Assembly: GCA_005239945.1 (NCBI GenBank)
Contig: SBAY01000209.1
Coordinates: 1-23,726 of the forward strand
Source of the DNA: Nitrospira sp.
GTDB lineage: Bacteria; UBA9089; CG2-30-40-21; SBAY01
Direction of reading: 5' to 3'
Length of the DNA: 23,726 nt
The notes below the pieces were generated by a model. That model was not told where the DNA came from and made no database searches. It was given only the letters and a program-made list of their open reading frames with translations. Position 1 is the stretch's first letter; every line of letters begins with the position of its first letter. Below, in pieces: positions 1 to 7,821 of this stretch. The position numbers and the translations under genes are program-made.

Positions 1-144
1 GGGAGAAGGTTTTAAAGACATACCTTGGTGTGGCTAAAGCGATAAACCTCCTTTTCCAACCGTTAGGTTGGGATTTGGTTGCGGCTCTGCTGCGCTGTGC
101 AATCTGTGAAATCTGTGGATTGAAATCTCAGGGAGGAAAAATAA
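1..144. other. left edge, no supported gene; small REP-like hairpin
   Basis: No complete gene is visible. Short open stretches reach the left edge in two frames and could be the tail of an upstream gene, but neither is recognisable. Positions 56-71 form a hairpin (CCAACC, loop GTTA, GGTTGG) resembling the small hairpins inside the element at 12797-12938 (CGCAACC TTTA GGTTGCG). The stretch 99-127 has the 'atctgtg' wording of dispersed intergenic repeats. The Shine-Dalgarno of the next gene lies at 131-136. Confidence 0.35.
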
Positions 145-2733
145 TTGGATACCTTAAAAGAAATAGAAGATACCTCAAATTGGTCAAAAGGCGGAGGACA
201 GGAGTATTGCTCTTTATGTAATGAACGAGAAGTGCCTTTGTGTAGAACAAAAGAAGGCAAGCGATGTGCTAAATGTATTGCCTATGAGTTAAAGGCAATG
301 TTCACAAAAGCAGATATTATCACCTGGACCACTTCCCGATTCAAGGAGATTTTAAGGACAGAAGGCAACCTGTGTTATCGCCTTATGCTTTTTGGGATAA
401 TTAAAGATGTATTACAAATTGTTTCCAAAGGGAATCCGGCTGATGTTAATGAATTATTGATTTACATCGTTTGGAATTTAGGATATACACAACCACATCC
501 TCTTGCTTATGAGGTTCGTGAGGCCGCTCTTAGGTCCTGCATTGCCTTAGGACAAACGATATTACCAATATTGATGAGGATACACGAGCCAAAGCCGTGG
601 CAATTCTATGCCAATATCGTTTTAGCCGCAGGCTCGATTGCTCCTGAAAATCCTCAGGTTAAAACATTATTAGAGAAGGCGGCAAAAAGTCATGAGCCTG
701 GTGTCCGCGAGTATGTATTACGAACAATTGCCTCGCATAATTCTACCTGGGCAAAAGAAATATTTCTACCTATGCTTTATGACTCTGATCCATCCGTTCG
801 TACTTTAGCCACAAAAATTGCCTCATCCTTTAAATTGCGTCCAATTACCAGATCATCTTCTTCCCAATTACCTATCCAAAAACAGGTTACCCAGATGCAA
901 CTCTTTAATAAAAACCAGATTAAATCAATTTCTCCACCACCACTTACCCCGGCACAAAAACAAATAGCCACCATAATCGATAACTCTTATAACAATGATA
1001 TCCTTAAAAAATTGTATAGCCACTATATTTATCATTTATTTAGTGAAGATGAATTGGCTATAAAGGATATGTCTACAGCCAATAAATCTAAAAAAACAGA
1101 CCTGATTTATATCCTGACTACCATTTACTCTAATAAAGAACTTTTTCAAAAACTGTTAGACAGCCTTCCACAAGATGTCCGACAAACATTAAATCTTCTC
1201 GTCTGGCAAGGAGGAGAATACAATGCAGAAAAACTCGAAAAGATGTTTAACTCAAGGATAGTTGATGAGAATAAATATTCACCCAGTATCGATAATAACT
1301 ATTTGTTGTTCCAGATACGCCAGATCTATAGTTATCATTCTTATCATGACCATTCCAGATATTTTTTATACCTTGTCGAAGGTTTAAGAAAACTATTCAA
1401 ACAACACCTTATTCCACCAAAGGAATATAACCTGATTCCAATTGATACCATTGAAGAAACAAGGTTTGTTTATGAAGATAATGAGCGTATTTTAAAACAG
1501 CTAAAACTCTTCGTGGCCTATATCCGACAGGGAAACTTGAAGACGACCCAAAATAGTAATAAACTACTTAAAAACTCTCTTAAGCAGATGACTAAGTATT
1601 GTCATATTGAGGAATTCTATGACAGCCAGGATGAAGAACTATCCTATATCAAAACTCAATTAATAGCCGTTTTTTTAAAGAATGCAGACATAAGAAGTCT
1701 GAATAATCCCCCTGAATTATTAAAAGAATTGTTTGATAAATTTTTTAGTGGTCAGGGTTTTGTTAAGTATCAATTACGGGAATTATTGTTTCATATAAAA
1801 GGCGATAGTTCTTATTACGATACTTATGAGAACAGGGAAGAAAAGGTCAGGCAGGGACTTTTTAATCTTCTGAGAGAGTTGCCACAAGAGAGATGGATTT
1901 CGATAGAAAATCTTATTAAATATTGTTTTTATAGGGACATTATGTTAGAGATAGTTAATAAATCCGCGGCCAGTAAAAAACTATATTATAATGTGCCATT
2001 CACAAATAAACATTACTCTGGTTACGAAAGGGCAGAAATTACAGAGGAGGTTTATAATAATGTTATTATTGTTCCTCTTATAAAGGCGGTGATGTTTTTA
2101 TGTGCCAGTTTTGGCCTGGTGGATATAGCCTATACCCTTCCTGAAAACACAGATTTTAAAGAAAAAGACCATAACTATCTTTGCATCTTTGACGGTTTGA
2201 AATACATAAAATTAACCAAACTGGGGAGTTATATCTTAGGTAAAACCCAAAAGTATGAGGTGAAATTTGAGGAAGAAAAGGCACAGGTAGTTATGGATGA
2301 AAAAAGGTTGATTATTCATCTTGAGGGAAAAGATATGCTGAAATCACTCATATTAGAAAAGATTGCAGACAGACTGGGTGATAATTATTATCGGGTAGAT
2401 TATCGTTCATTTCTAAAGGATTGTCTTTCCAAAAAGGATGTTCAGCAAAAGATAATTTTTTTTAAAGAGCAAATTTGTTCAAACCCTTCGCCAATCTGGC
2501 AGGAGTTTTTGGATGAGGTTTTAAAAAGGATTAATCCATTAAAGGGTGTGCCGAGCATGAGGGTATATAAGTTAGCCCAAGATAAAGAGTTGATTTCTTT
2601 AATAGCCAGGGATGAGGTATTAAAGAGCTATATTCTCAAGGCAGAAAATTATCATTTGCTTATTGAGGCAAATTCACTGGCAAAGGTTAAAAAAAGACTT
2701 GTCGAATCAGGATATTTTATAGATAATATCTAA
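145..2733 (+). CDS. large Zn-ribbon/HEAT-like protein with Helicase_C_3-like C-terminus
   Basis: An 862-residue protein of unknown function. The start is TTG at 145, supported by GGGAGG 8 nt upstream. Seen: a four-Cys zinc-ribbon pattern near the N-terminus (C22-x2-C25 and C41-x2-C44); a helical, HEAT-repeat-like section at about residues 100-235; then a long Lys/Tyr-rich middle. The last 180 residues run from a 'KLTKLG' segment through a winged-helix-like stretch to a final alpha/beta unit (LLIEANSLAKVKKRLVESGY). That arrangement matches the C-terminal module of XPB/Ssl2-type helicase-associated proteins (Helicase_C_3, PF13625). No Walker A or helicase motifs are present, so this would be a helicase-associated protein without the motor. 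The architecture comes from family patterns and is moderately sure; the cellular role is unknown. It stands alone, followed by a repeat. Confidence 0.8.
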   Translation: MDTLKEIEDTSNWSKGGGQEYCSLCNEREVPLCRTKEGKRCAKCIAYELKAMFTKADIITWTTSRFKEILRTEGNLCYRLMLFGIIKDVLQIVSKGNPADVNELLIYIVWNLGYTQPHPLAYEVREAALRSCIALGQTILPILMRIHEPKPWQFYANIVLAAGSIAPENPQVKTLLEKAAKSHEPGVREYVLRTIASHNSTWAKEIFLPMLYDSDPSVRTLATKIASSFKLRPITRSSSSQLPIQKQVTQMQLFNKNQIKSISPPPLTPAQKQIATIIDNSYNNDILKKLYSHYIYHLFSEDELAIKDMSTANKSKKTDLIYILTTIYSNKELFQKLLDSLPQDVRQTLNLLVWQGGEYNAEKLEKMFNSRIVDENKYSPSIDNNYLLFQIRQIYSYHSYHDHSRYFLYLVEGLRKLFKQHLIPPKEYNLIPIDTIEETRFVYEDNERILKQLKLFVAYIRQGNLKTTQNSNKLLKNSLKQMTKYCHIEEFYDSQDEELSYIKTQLIAVFLKNADIRSLNNPPELLKELFDKFFSGQGFVKYQLRELLFHIKGDSSYYDTYENREEKVRQGLFNLLRELPQERWISIENLIKYCFYRDIMLEIVNKSAASKKLYYNVPFTNKHYSGYERAEITEEVYNNVIIVPLIKAVMFLCASFGLVDIAYTLPENTDFKEKDHNYLCIFDGLKYIKLTKLGSYILGKTQKYEVKFEEEKAQVVMDEKRLIIHLEGKDMLKSLILEKIADRLGDNYYRVDYRSFLKDCLSKKDVQQKIIFFKEQICSNPSPIWQEFLDEVLKRINPLKGVPSMRVYKLAQDKELISLIARDEVLKSYILKAENYHLLIEANSLAKVKKRLVESGYFIDNI

Positions 2734-2852
2734 CGGAGCTTTCCCAAGCCATAAATAGAAAATACCTTTCTCTGCTTTAATTCTTAAATGACAAATATCA
2801 AAGGGTGCGTGTCCAATTTGCCTCGTAGGTCACAATCGTTTAAGGCGGAATT

Positions 2853-2972
2853 CGGTAATGACTCGGTTATTGGTTATCGGTGAAGAAAAAGTATTAATTG
2901 CTTGTTACCGATTACCTGATTACCGATTACCTGATTACCGATTACCTGATTACCTGATTAACCTGATTACCG
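2853..2972. repeat. word repeat and imperfect palindrome built on gattacc
   Basis: The 294-nt gap after the 862-residue gene holds no gene. From 2905 to 2972 the words 'gattacct' and 'gattaccg' alternate in tandem. The left part (2853-2881) carries near-complementary words (ggtaatg, ggttatcggt), so the block can fold back. The same vocabulary recurs near 19275-19331 and 23030-23085. Confidence 0.7.
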
Positions 2973-2990
2973 TCTAACTCAAAAAACTTA

Positions 2991-3019
2991 TTGACTAATT
3001 TAAAGATTAATGGTAAAAT
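2991..3019 (+). promoter_or_regulatory. sigma70-type promoter, apparently leaderless
   Basis: TTGACT at 2991-2996, a 17-nt spacer, then TAAAAT at 3014-3019. The ATG of the next gene is at 3028, only 8 nt after the -10 box, and no Shine-Dalgarno precedes it. Transcription would start at or within 1-2 nt of the start codon, implying a leaderless mRNA. Confidence 0.65.
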
Positions 3020-3027
3020 AGTATCTG

Positions 3028-3378
3028 ATGAAGATTCTTATTGTAGATGATTCAGCATTGCGCAGGGGAGAAATTCGTGATTTACTTCTCAAAAGTGAAA
3101 TAGGTGAATGCGGAGAAAGTAACGGCGGAATAGAGGCTGTAGAAAAATATCGAATGCTCAAACCCCAATTAGTTATTATTAATATCTTAGATATGATGGA
3201 AGTTGAAATTGTTCGAAGAATTATGGCTATTAATCCAAATATAAAAATTTTGGTTTTAGGAAGTAGTGGGTATGAATCTTATGTAAGAGAAGCAATACAA
3301 TCAGGTGCAACAGATTACATCATAGAACCATTCAATTCAGAAAATCTTTTATCTACTTTAAGGGAATTATTAAGTTAA
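3028..3378 (+). CDS. CheY-like degenerate (pseudo-)receiver protein
   Basis: A 116-residue single-domain response-regulator receiver. The fold is clear from the N-terminal MKILIVDDS strand, the central hydrophobic strand and the SGATDYI..PF signature near the end. The acidic pocket is kept (D7, D8), but the phosphorylation chemistry is not. The acceptor Asp position reads N52 (LVIINIL), the conserved Thr/Ser region reads LGSSG (G78), and the switch Lys before Pro-Phe is E100 (IIEPF). It is therefore unlikely to be activated by normal Asp phosphorylation and may work as a constitutive or protein-interaction receiver. The next gene is a CheC-like protein, a family whose usual substrate is CheY-phosphate. 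No kinase, MCP or other che gene is in the window. Confidence 0.9.
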   Translation: MKILIVDDSALRRGEIRDLLLKSEIGECGESNGGIEAVEKYRMLKPQLVIINILDMMEVEIVRRIMAINPNIKILVLGSSGYESYVREAIQSGATDYIIEPFNSENLLSTLRELLS

Positions 3379-3382
3379 TCCT

Positions 3383-3534
3383 CCGATTTAGACTTTAGAC
3401 TATAGACATCAGACTTCAGACTTTTCTATGTAGGAAATTAGTTCCTGGAGTGTCTTCTCCTGAGTCTGATGTCTATAGTCTGATGTCCGCTCTCTGATGT
3501 CTTGTGTCTAATGTCCAGTGTCTAAATCACGGAT
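3383..3534. repeat. nested inverted repeat built on gtctgatgtctatagtc words
   Basis: A 19-bp perfect inverted repeat (arms 3397-3415 and 3463-3481) lies inside an outer pair at 3385-3393 and 3520-3528 (gatttagac/gtctaaatc). The whole gap between the receiver and CheC-like genes is thus one nested hairpin. The same words build the palindrome at 6103-6357 and the fragment at 9861-9898. Confidence 0.85.
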
Positions 3535-3552
3535 CCAAGGATAATTATAACC

Positions 3553-4230
3553 ATGCAATTAACAAATCTTCAATTAGATGCCTTACGAGAAATTGGGAAT
3601 ATTGGTAATGGTCATATCACTACCTGTTTATACCAATTAACCCAAGAAAAAATTATCCCTGTTATTCCTGAGGTAAAGATAATCCCTATAAATAAACTTA
3701 ATGAATTGATTGAGGACGAACAAGAGCTTATGGTGGGGATAACTCTACGGTTACTTGGAGAGACGATGGGAAAACTCTTCATAATTTTCTCTTATGATAA
3801 TGCCCTTTCTATATTAAATGAGAGTTTAAAAGATAGGGAATCGGCTATTACTACTATCTCTGAATTTGATGAATCTGATCTTGAAAAAATTGGGCAGGTA
3901 ATTGCTTCTACTTATATCTATGCCATATCTAATTTTTTAGGAATTTTACTTGTTAGTTATACCCCAAATATCGTTATTTGTAAAGGAAAGGATTTTCTTG
4001 ACCATCTAACCCAGGAATTAGGGGTGAAAACTTCTTCTTTGCGGCAGAGGGTTGCTACACAACGAGTTGTTACGGATTCTTCTTCTTTGGATTCTGTTCT
4101 GTGTTATCAATCTACATTTAACAAAGCCCCTTTTTTGAAATACTGGGGAAGTTTTATGATAGTATTCGATGAACAAACCTTAAAAGTAATCTTACGGGCA
4201 ATCGATAAATTGATAAAAGAGGGAGGTTGA
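3553..4230 (+). CDS. CheC-like phosphatase family protein, one active site
   Basis: 225 residues, typical of CheC (about 200-225). CheC proteins dephosphorylate CheY-P using a duplicated E-x2-N...P site. Here the first site is intact: D9, E13-x2-N16 and, 22 residues on, P39 (DALREIGNIGNG...P). The pseudo-symmetric second site near residues 109-138 keeps the shape, including P138, but has K112 and Q115 where Glu and Asn are expected, so it should be inactive. The segment at about 148-180 (Ser/Gln/Arg-rich) is extra. It follows the degenerate receiver at 3028 and may form a two-gene module with it. CheX and FliY-type relatives are alternatives, but the duplicated layout favours CheC. A weak Shine-Dalgarno (AAGG at 3537-3540) precedes the ATG. 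Confidence 0.8.
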   Translation: MQLTNLQLDALREIGNIGNGHITTCLYQLTQEKIIPVIPEVKIIPINKLNELIEDEQELMVGITLRLLGETMGKLFIIFSYDNALSILNESLKDRESAITTISEFDESDLEKIGQVIASTYIYAISNFLGILLVSYTPNIVICKGKDFLDHLTQELGVKTSSLRQRVATQRVVTDSSSLDSVLCYQSTFNKAPFLKYWGSFMIVFDEQTLKVILRAIDKLIKEGG

Positions 4231-4231
4231 G

Positions 4232-4319
4232 TAATTAAAAATTATGAATTAAAAATTGAAAATTGAGGGAAGGAAAAAGAATTTATGATTTTTAATTCAC
4301 AATTTTTAATTTTTAATTA
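4232..4319. repeat. AT-only inverted repeat (aattaaaaatt words)
   Basis: Left arm 4232-4258 (taattaaaaatt...aaaaattg) and right arm 4300-4319 (caatttttaa..ttaatta) are complementary apart from a 7-nt insertion in the left arm. The repeat reads through in frame with the next gene and creates a false N-terminal extension of it. Confidence 0.8.
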
Positions 4320-4338
4320 TACGAGGAGGTTGAAAAGA

Positions 4339-5490
4339 TTGAAATTTGAATTTATTGTTCCGGAAAAGATAATTTTTGGTGAAGGAACCGTTACCTCTGT
4401 TGCCAATGAAGTAAAAAAATTTGGTAAGAAGGTATGTTTGATTACCGGTAAAACGGCTATGGCCAGAAGCGGTATCTTGAATAATATTCGTAATTTATTA
4501 GAAAATGCGGAGTTAGAAGTAATCCTCTATAATAATGTTATCCCTGAACCAACGACAAAAATGGTAGATGAAGGACTATCATTAGTTAAAACCACTGAAT
4601 GTGATGCAGTCATTGGATTAGGAGGAGGAAGTGTCTTAGATGTAGCTAAGGCAGTCGCTGGATTAGCTAATGAGGATGGTAAGGCTGTTGAATATCAAGA
4701 AGGTAGAAAAATAAAAAAACAGGGATTACCTTTTATCGCTATCCCAACTACCGCAGGAACAGGGTCAGAGGCTACTTATAATGCCGTTATTATTAATGAA
4801 GAAAAAAAGGTTAAACAAAGTATTAGAGACTATTCTTTAATGGCCAGGGTAGCTATTGTTGACCCAACACTTACCCTGACACTTTCTCACAATATCACGG
4901 CTATCTCTGGAATGGATACACTGGTTCATCTCATAGAAGGATATGTCTCTAATTCTGCTAACCCGCTAACCGATGCCTTAGCTATTGCCGGCATTAAATT
5001 AGTTGGTTCAAGTTTAAAAAAGGCAGTTGAAGATGGGCAGGATAAAAAATCAAGGATAAATATGTCGTTAGCCTCATTGCAAGGTGGTTTGGTTTTAGCC
5101 AATGCCGGATTAGGTGCTGTGCATGGTTTAGCCTCGCCCTTAGGACCTTTATATAATATCCCCCATGGATTGGTTTGTGCTATTTTACTTCCGTATGTGA
5201 TGGAATATAATTTAGAGACCTCAATACCAAAATTTGCCCAGATTGCCTATGCATTAGATGAAAAAACAAGTAATTTATCACTGGAAGGAGCGGCATTCGA
5301 ATCGGTAGTCCTGGTGGAGGAGCTAATCTCAAGTCTGAATTTACCTTTTAATCTAATCAGTCTTGGGGTTCAAGAACGCGATTTACCCATTATCGTTCAA
5401 GGGGTTTCATCATCTTTAAACTATAATCCCAAAGAGGCTACTTTTAAAGATTTGATTAATATCCTTAAAAATGCGCTGACAGGAGAGTGA
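4339..5490 (+). CDS. iron-containing alcohol dehydrogenase
   Basis: 383 residues, the usual length for group III Fe-dependent alcohol dehydrogenases, which interconvert alcohols and aldehydes/ketones with NAD(P)H in the cytoplasm. I set the start at TTG 4339: AGGAGG (4324-4329) lies 9 nt upstream, and the protein then begins at the conserved MKFEFIVPEKIIFGEG. An ATG at 4285 is in frame, but its first 18 codons are the AT-rich repeat. Seen: nucleotide-binding GLGGGSVLD (G93-D101); PTTAGTGSE (136-144); metal ligands D193, H197, H262 and H276 with the family's 4- and 14-residue spacings. S266 occupies the position of the second His of the E. coli FucO VHGMAH segment, which occurs in other subfamilies (HGLASPLG type). 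The substrate cannot be told from sequence. Confidence 0.92.
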   Translation: MKFEFIVPEKIIFGEGTVTSVANEVKKFGKKVCLITGKTAMARSGILNNIRNLLENAELEVILYNNVIPEPTTKMVDEGLSLVKTTECDAVIGLGGGSVLDVAKAVAGLANEDGKAVEYQEGRKIKKQGLPFIAIPTTAGTGSEATYNAVIINEEKKVKQSIRDYSLMARVAIVDPTLTLTLSHNITAISGMDTLVHLIEGYVSNSANPLTDALAIAGIKLVGSSLKKAVEDGQDKKSRINMSLASLQGGLVLANAGLGAVHGLASPLGPLYNIPHGLVCAILLPYVMEYNLETSIPKFAQIAYALDEKTSNLSLEGAAFESVVLVEELISSLNLPFNLISLGVQERDLPIIVQGVSSSLNYNPKEATFKDLINILKNALTGE

Positions 5491-5541
5491 AAAACTAAAA
5501 ACTAAAAGTGAAAAATTAACAACTTTTCACTTTTCACTTTT
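5491..5541. repeat. AT-rich inverted repeat (aaaagtgaaaa words)
   Basis: The left arm aaaagtgaaaa (5504-5514) pairs perfectly with either of two overlapping right arms ttttcactttt (5524-5534 or 5531-5541). It starts directly after the TGA of the dehydrogenase and ends just before the Shine-Dalgarno of the next gene. Confidence 0.8.
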
Positions 5542-5557
5542 AAAGAAGGAGCAACTA

Positions 5558-6067
5558 ATGCAATTTAAGTTACTCATCAGTTTAATTCTTATTCTTGGAT
5601 TTACCTATTCGGCTAAGGCAGAAGAGAAGAAGTCACTTGGAGACTCTTTATATTCTTCTAACCTTCCCAGCCGCAAATTATACTTCTCACAGGCTAAAAA
5701 GGGAAAAATAGCTATAGGAAAATCAAGGTATTATAATGGATTATTATATAATCGAGGCACTTCTACCTTAACTGGAGAAACTCGGACTATTACTACTTAT
5801 AACCCTCAAAAGAATTTGCAACAAAAAACACCTTTACCACCGGGAACATCTTCAACTCGTCCTGAAATATTTTCCACCAAACCCTGGTTAGGACAATCAC
5901 TCTATAAAAAGGGGTATAAAAAGGAGAAACCTCAGTCTTCTTATCTTTCCAAAACGGAAGAAAAGAATGAGGATAGGGGTTATTATTCGAATATCTTCTA
6001 TCAAGGGAATAAAACTCAATCTGAGTTAAAGGATGAAGAAATAAATCCCTTCCTTATGAGGAAATAG
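5558..6067 (+). CDS. small secreted protein, unknown function
   Basis: 169 residues, start ATG with AGAAGGAG 6 nt upstream. The first 21 residues are a clear Sec signal peptide: Lys at position 4, hydrophobic core LLISLILILGF, and an AKA cleavage motif before EEKK. The mature part is basic and rich in Tyr, Ser, Lys and Thr (for example KSRYYNGLLYNRGTSTL), has no Cys, and is low-complexity and probably disordered. I recognise no family. It sits 67 nt after the dehydrogenase and may share its transcript, but nothing ties the two functions together. Confidence 0.75.
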   Translation: MQFKLLISLILILGFTYSAKAEEKKSLGDSLYSSNLPSRKLYFSQAKKGKIAIGKSRYYNGLLYNRGTSTLTGETRTITTYNPQKNLQQKTPLPPGTSSTRPEIFSTKPWLGQSLYKKGYKKEKPQSSYLSKTEEKNEDRGYYSNIFYQGNKTQSELKDEEINPFLMRK

Positions 6068-6102
6068 AATTTTGATTATAACAGGTAGGTTGAAAAAGAC
6101 CA

Positions 6103-6357
6103 TAGACTATAGACTTAAAGAAACTTCAATTCAGACATTAGACCATAAACTAAAGACTAAAGACTTAACTCGTAAGTGGTCAGCCGGAAGCTTAAGCTTT
6201 CAGCTTTTGGATGAGACAAGTATTCATCCATTATCTTTTTCTCCATCTGAAAGCTTCCGGCTGAACGCTGAATGCTTACAACTTAAGTCTGATGTCTAAA
6301 GTCTGAAGTCTAATGTCTGAATTGAAGTTAAAGAAAAGGTCTTTCGTCTATAGTCTA
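6103..6357. repeat. 255-nt nested palindrome (word-type)
   Basis: Nested complementary arms run from the outside in. 6103-6114 pairs with 6346-6357 (12 bp perfect). 6122-6142 pairs with 6309-6329 (21 bp perfect). 6181-6193 pairs with 6251-6263 (cagccggaagctt, 13 bp perfect). A central hairpin lies at 6209-6229 (GGATGA/TCATCC). Short open frames inside it are repeat-encoded and not genes. It lies between the secreted-protein gene and the 3' end of rpmH, so the RNA from either side could fold there. A half copy is at 9861-9898. Confidence 0.85.
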
Positions 6358-6374
6358 ATGTCTGGTTTTAAGTT

Positions 6375-6518
6375 TTAATAGTGAGTTACAGTTAATTTTC
6401 TTCTTTGTTTTGCCCGTCTTCTACTTAAGACCTTTCTCCCGGACGCACTACTCATCTTTTCTCTAAATCCGTGAGTTCTTGCCCTTTTAAGATTAGATGG
6501 TTGAAAAGTTCTCTTCAT
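6375..6518 (-). CDS. rpmH: 50S ribosomal protein L34
   Basis: A 47-residue, strongly basic protein matching L34 end to end. It begins MKRTFQPSNLKRARTHGFRE and continues through the SGRKVLSRRRAKQRRKL signature. L34 is a late-assembly protein of the large subunit, held in 23S rRNA. Start ATG 6518 has GAGGAGAG 5 nt upstream, and a perfect sigma70 promoter lies at 6666-6694. In most bacteria rpmH is followed by rnpA (RNase P protein). Here no rnpA follows: the next 270 nt downstream are the palindrome at 6103-6357. Confidence 0.97.
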   Translation of the reverse strand: MKRTFQPSNLKRARTHGFREKMSSASGRKVLSRRRAKQRRKLTVTHY

Positions 6519-6665
6519 AAAACTCTCCTCGCTTTCAAATAAGGTTTTCAGGTTTCAGGTATTTAGCTATCATGTGTTAGGTGTTAGAATGCAGGTATCT
6601 CTTCCCTCTTTTCAACTCCCTATCTTTTGCTGATTACTGACCTCTGATATTTGTCTGCTTACAAT

Positions 6666-6694
6666 ATTATACCCTAAAAATACATTTATGTCAA
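6666..6694 (-). promoter_or_regulatory. perfect-consensus sigma70 promoter for rpmH
   Basis: On the minus strand: TTGACA (6694-6689), a 17-nt spacer, TATAAT (6671-6666). This is an exact match to both consensus hexamers. The RNA would have a leader of about 140 nt before rpmH. The promoter begins only 22 nt past the purM stop codon. Confidence 0.85.
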
Positions 6695-6715
6695 CTGAAT
6701 TGTGATAGTTTGATG

Positions 6716-7714
6716 TCAAATAATTTCTACCTCTTTATTTCCCCTTTCCACTTGCCCAATCAAATATGCCTGTTCACCCAGTGCCTTTAACCTCTCTATT
6801 GAGGTTTGAGTCTCCTTTTCAGCCATGATAATCACCAGCCCAATACCCATATTAAATGTGCGGAACATTTCACTATCTGTTACTTCACCTCTTTTTTGAA
6901 TTTCGCTAAAAATTAGAGGAATATTCCAGGAACCCTTTTTAATAATCGTTTTTGTCCCTTGCGGCAGGATTCGTGGGATATTATCTAAAAACCCACCGCC
7001 GGTGATATGGGCTATTCCTTTTATATCTACCGCCTTTTTTAATTCCAGTACGCTTTTAACATAAATCTTCGTAGGTTTAAGTAACTCATCCTTGAATGCC
7101 TCCATATCACTTTCAAATACCTTACGCACTAAAGAAAAACCGTTACTATGAAGTCCAGAAGAGGCAATACCAATAATAGCATCACCAACATTTATGCGGC
7201 TTCCATCAATTATCTCTTCCTTTTCTACAACACCAACGGCAAAACCGGCTAAATCATACTCCCCTTCGGGATAAACCGAAGGCATCTCGGCTGTTTCTCC
7301 GCCTAACAAGGCACAACCTGCCTGATGACAACCTTCGACAATACCTTTGAGTAAATCCTCTGCCATATCCACATCTAACTTACCAAAGCTTAGATAATCC
7401 AGGAAAAACAGTGGTTCGCCGCCGCAGGTAACTAAATCATTAACACACATCGCTACTAAGTCAATCCCAATAGTTTGGTGAAGATTTACCCGTTGAGCAA
7501 TTTTTAATTTAGTTCCCACACCATCACAACCACTGACTAAAATGGGATTTTTATACCTTATCCAATCAAGCTCAAAAAGTCCGCTAAAGCCGCCGATACC
7601 GCTCAAAACTTGCCATCTGACACCCTTTTGTGGCGTTTTTAACTGTTTAATTCGCCTGACTAACTCCATCCCGGCATCAATATCTACCCCTGCTGATTGA
7701 TAGGTTAAACTCAT
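6716..7714 (-). CDS. purM: phosphoribosylformylglycinamidine cyclo-ligase (AIR synthetase)
   Basis: 332 residues, close to the usual 340-350. It catalyses the fifth step of purine synthesis, the ATP-dependent ring closure of FGAM to AIR, in the cytoplasm. Seen: the ATP/Mg motif CDGVGTK (63-69), the VNDLVTCGGEPLFFLDY block (91-107), an ALLGGETAEMP segment, GLHSNGFSLVR, and HITGGGFLDNIPR near the C-terminus. All are PurM signatures. ATG 7714 has AAGGAG 5 nt upstream and its own promoter at 7774-7802. No other pur gene is adjacent. Confidence 0.97.
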   Translation of the reverse strand: MSLTYQSAGVDIDAGMELVRRIKQLKTPQKGVRWQVLSGIGGFSGLFELDWIRYKNPILVSGCDGVGTKLKIAQRVNLHQTIGIDLVAMCVNDLVTCGGEPLFFLDYLSFGKLDVDMAEDLLKGIVEGCHQAGCALLGGETAEMPSVYPEGEYDLAGFAVGVVEKEEIIDGSRINVGDAIIGIASSGLHSNGFSLVRKVFESDMEAFKDELLKPTKIYVKSVLELKKAVDIKGIAHITGGGFLDNIPRILPQGTKTIIKKGSWNIPLIFSEIQKRGEVTDSEMFRTFNMGIGLVIIMAEKETQTSIERLKALGEQAYLIGQVERGNKEVEII

Positions 7715-7773
7715 AATTTCTCCTTATAATCTCCTCTCTCCCTAATTTCCAACTTTTCGGCTCGACACTTATT

Positions 7774-7802
7774 ACTATACCACGAGATTTTAATATTGTC
7801 AA
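7774..7802 (-). promoter_or_regulatory. sigma70 promoter for purM
   Basis: On the minus strand: TTGACA (7802-7797), a 17-nt spacer, TATAGT (7779-7774). It starts about 60 nt upstream of the purM ATG. The fold-back element begins 20 nt upstream of the -35 box. Confidence 0.8.
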
Positions 7803-7821
7803 TTACTTTTTACCAGCTGGT

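Noticed and set aside
2905..2972. CRISPR array
   Set aside because: The repeats are 7-15 nt words in direct tandem without unique spacers, and no cas genes are present.
6072..6299. 75-codon open frame on the + strand
   Set aside because: It is made entirely of the nested palindrome at 6103-6357; the residues reflect the repeat words and there is no family match.
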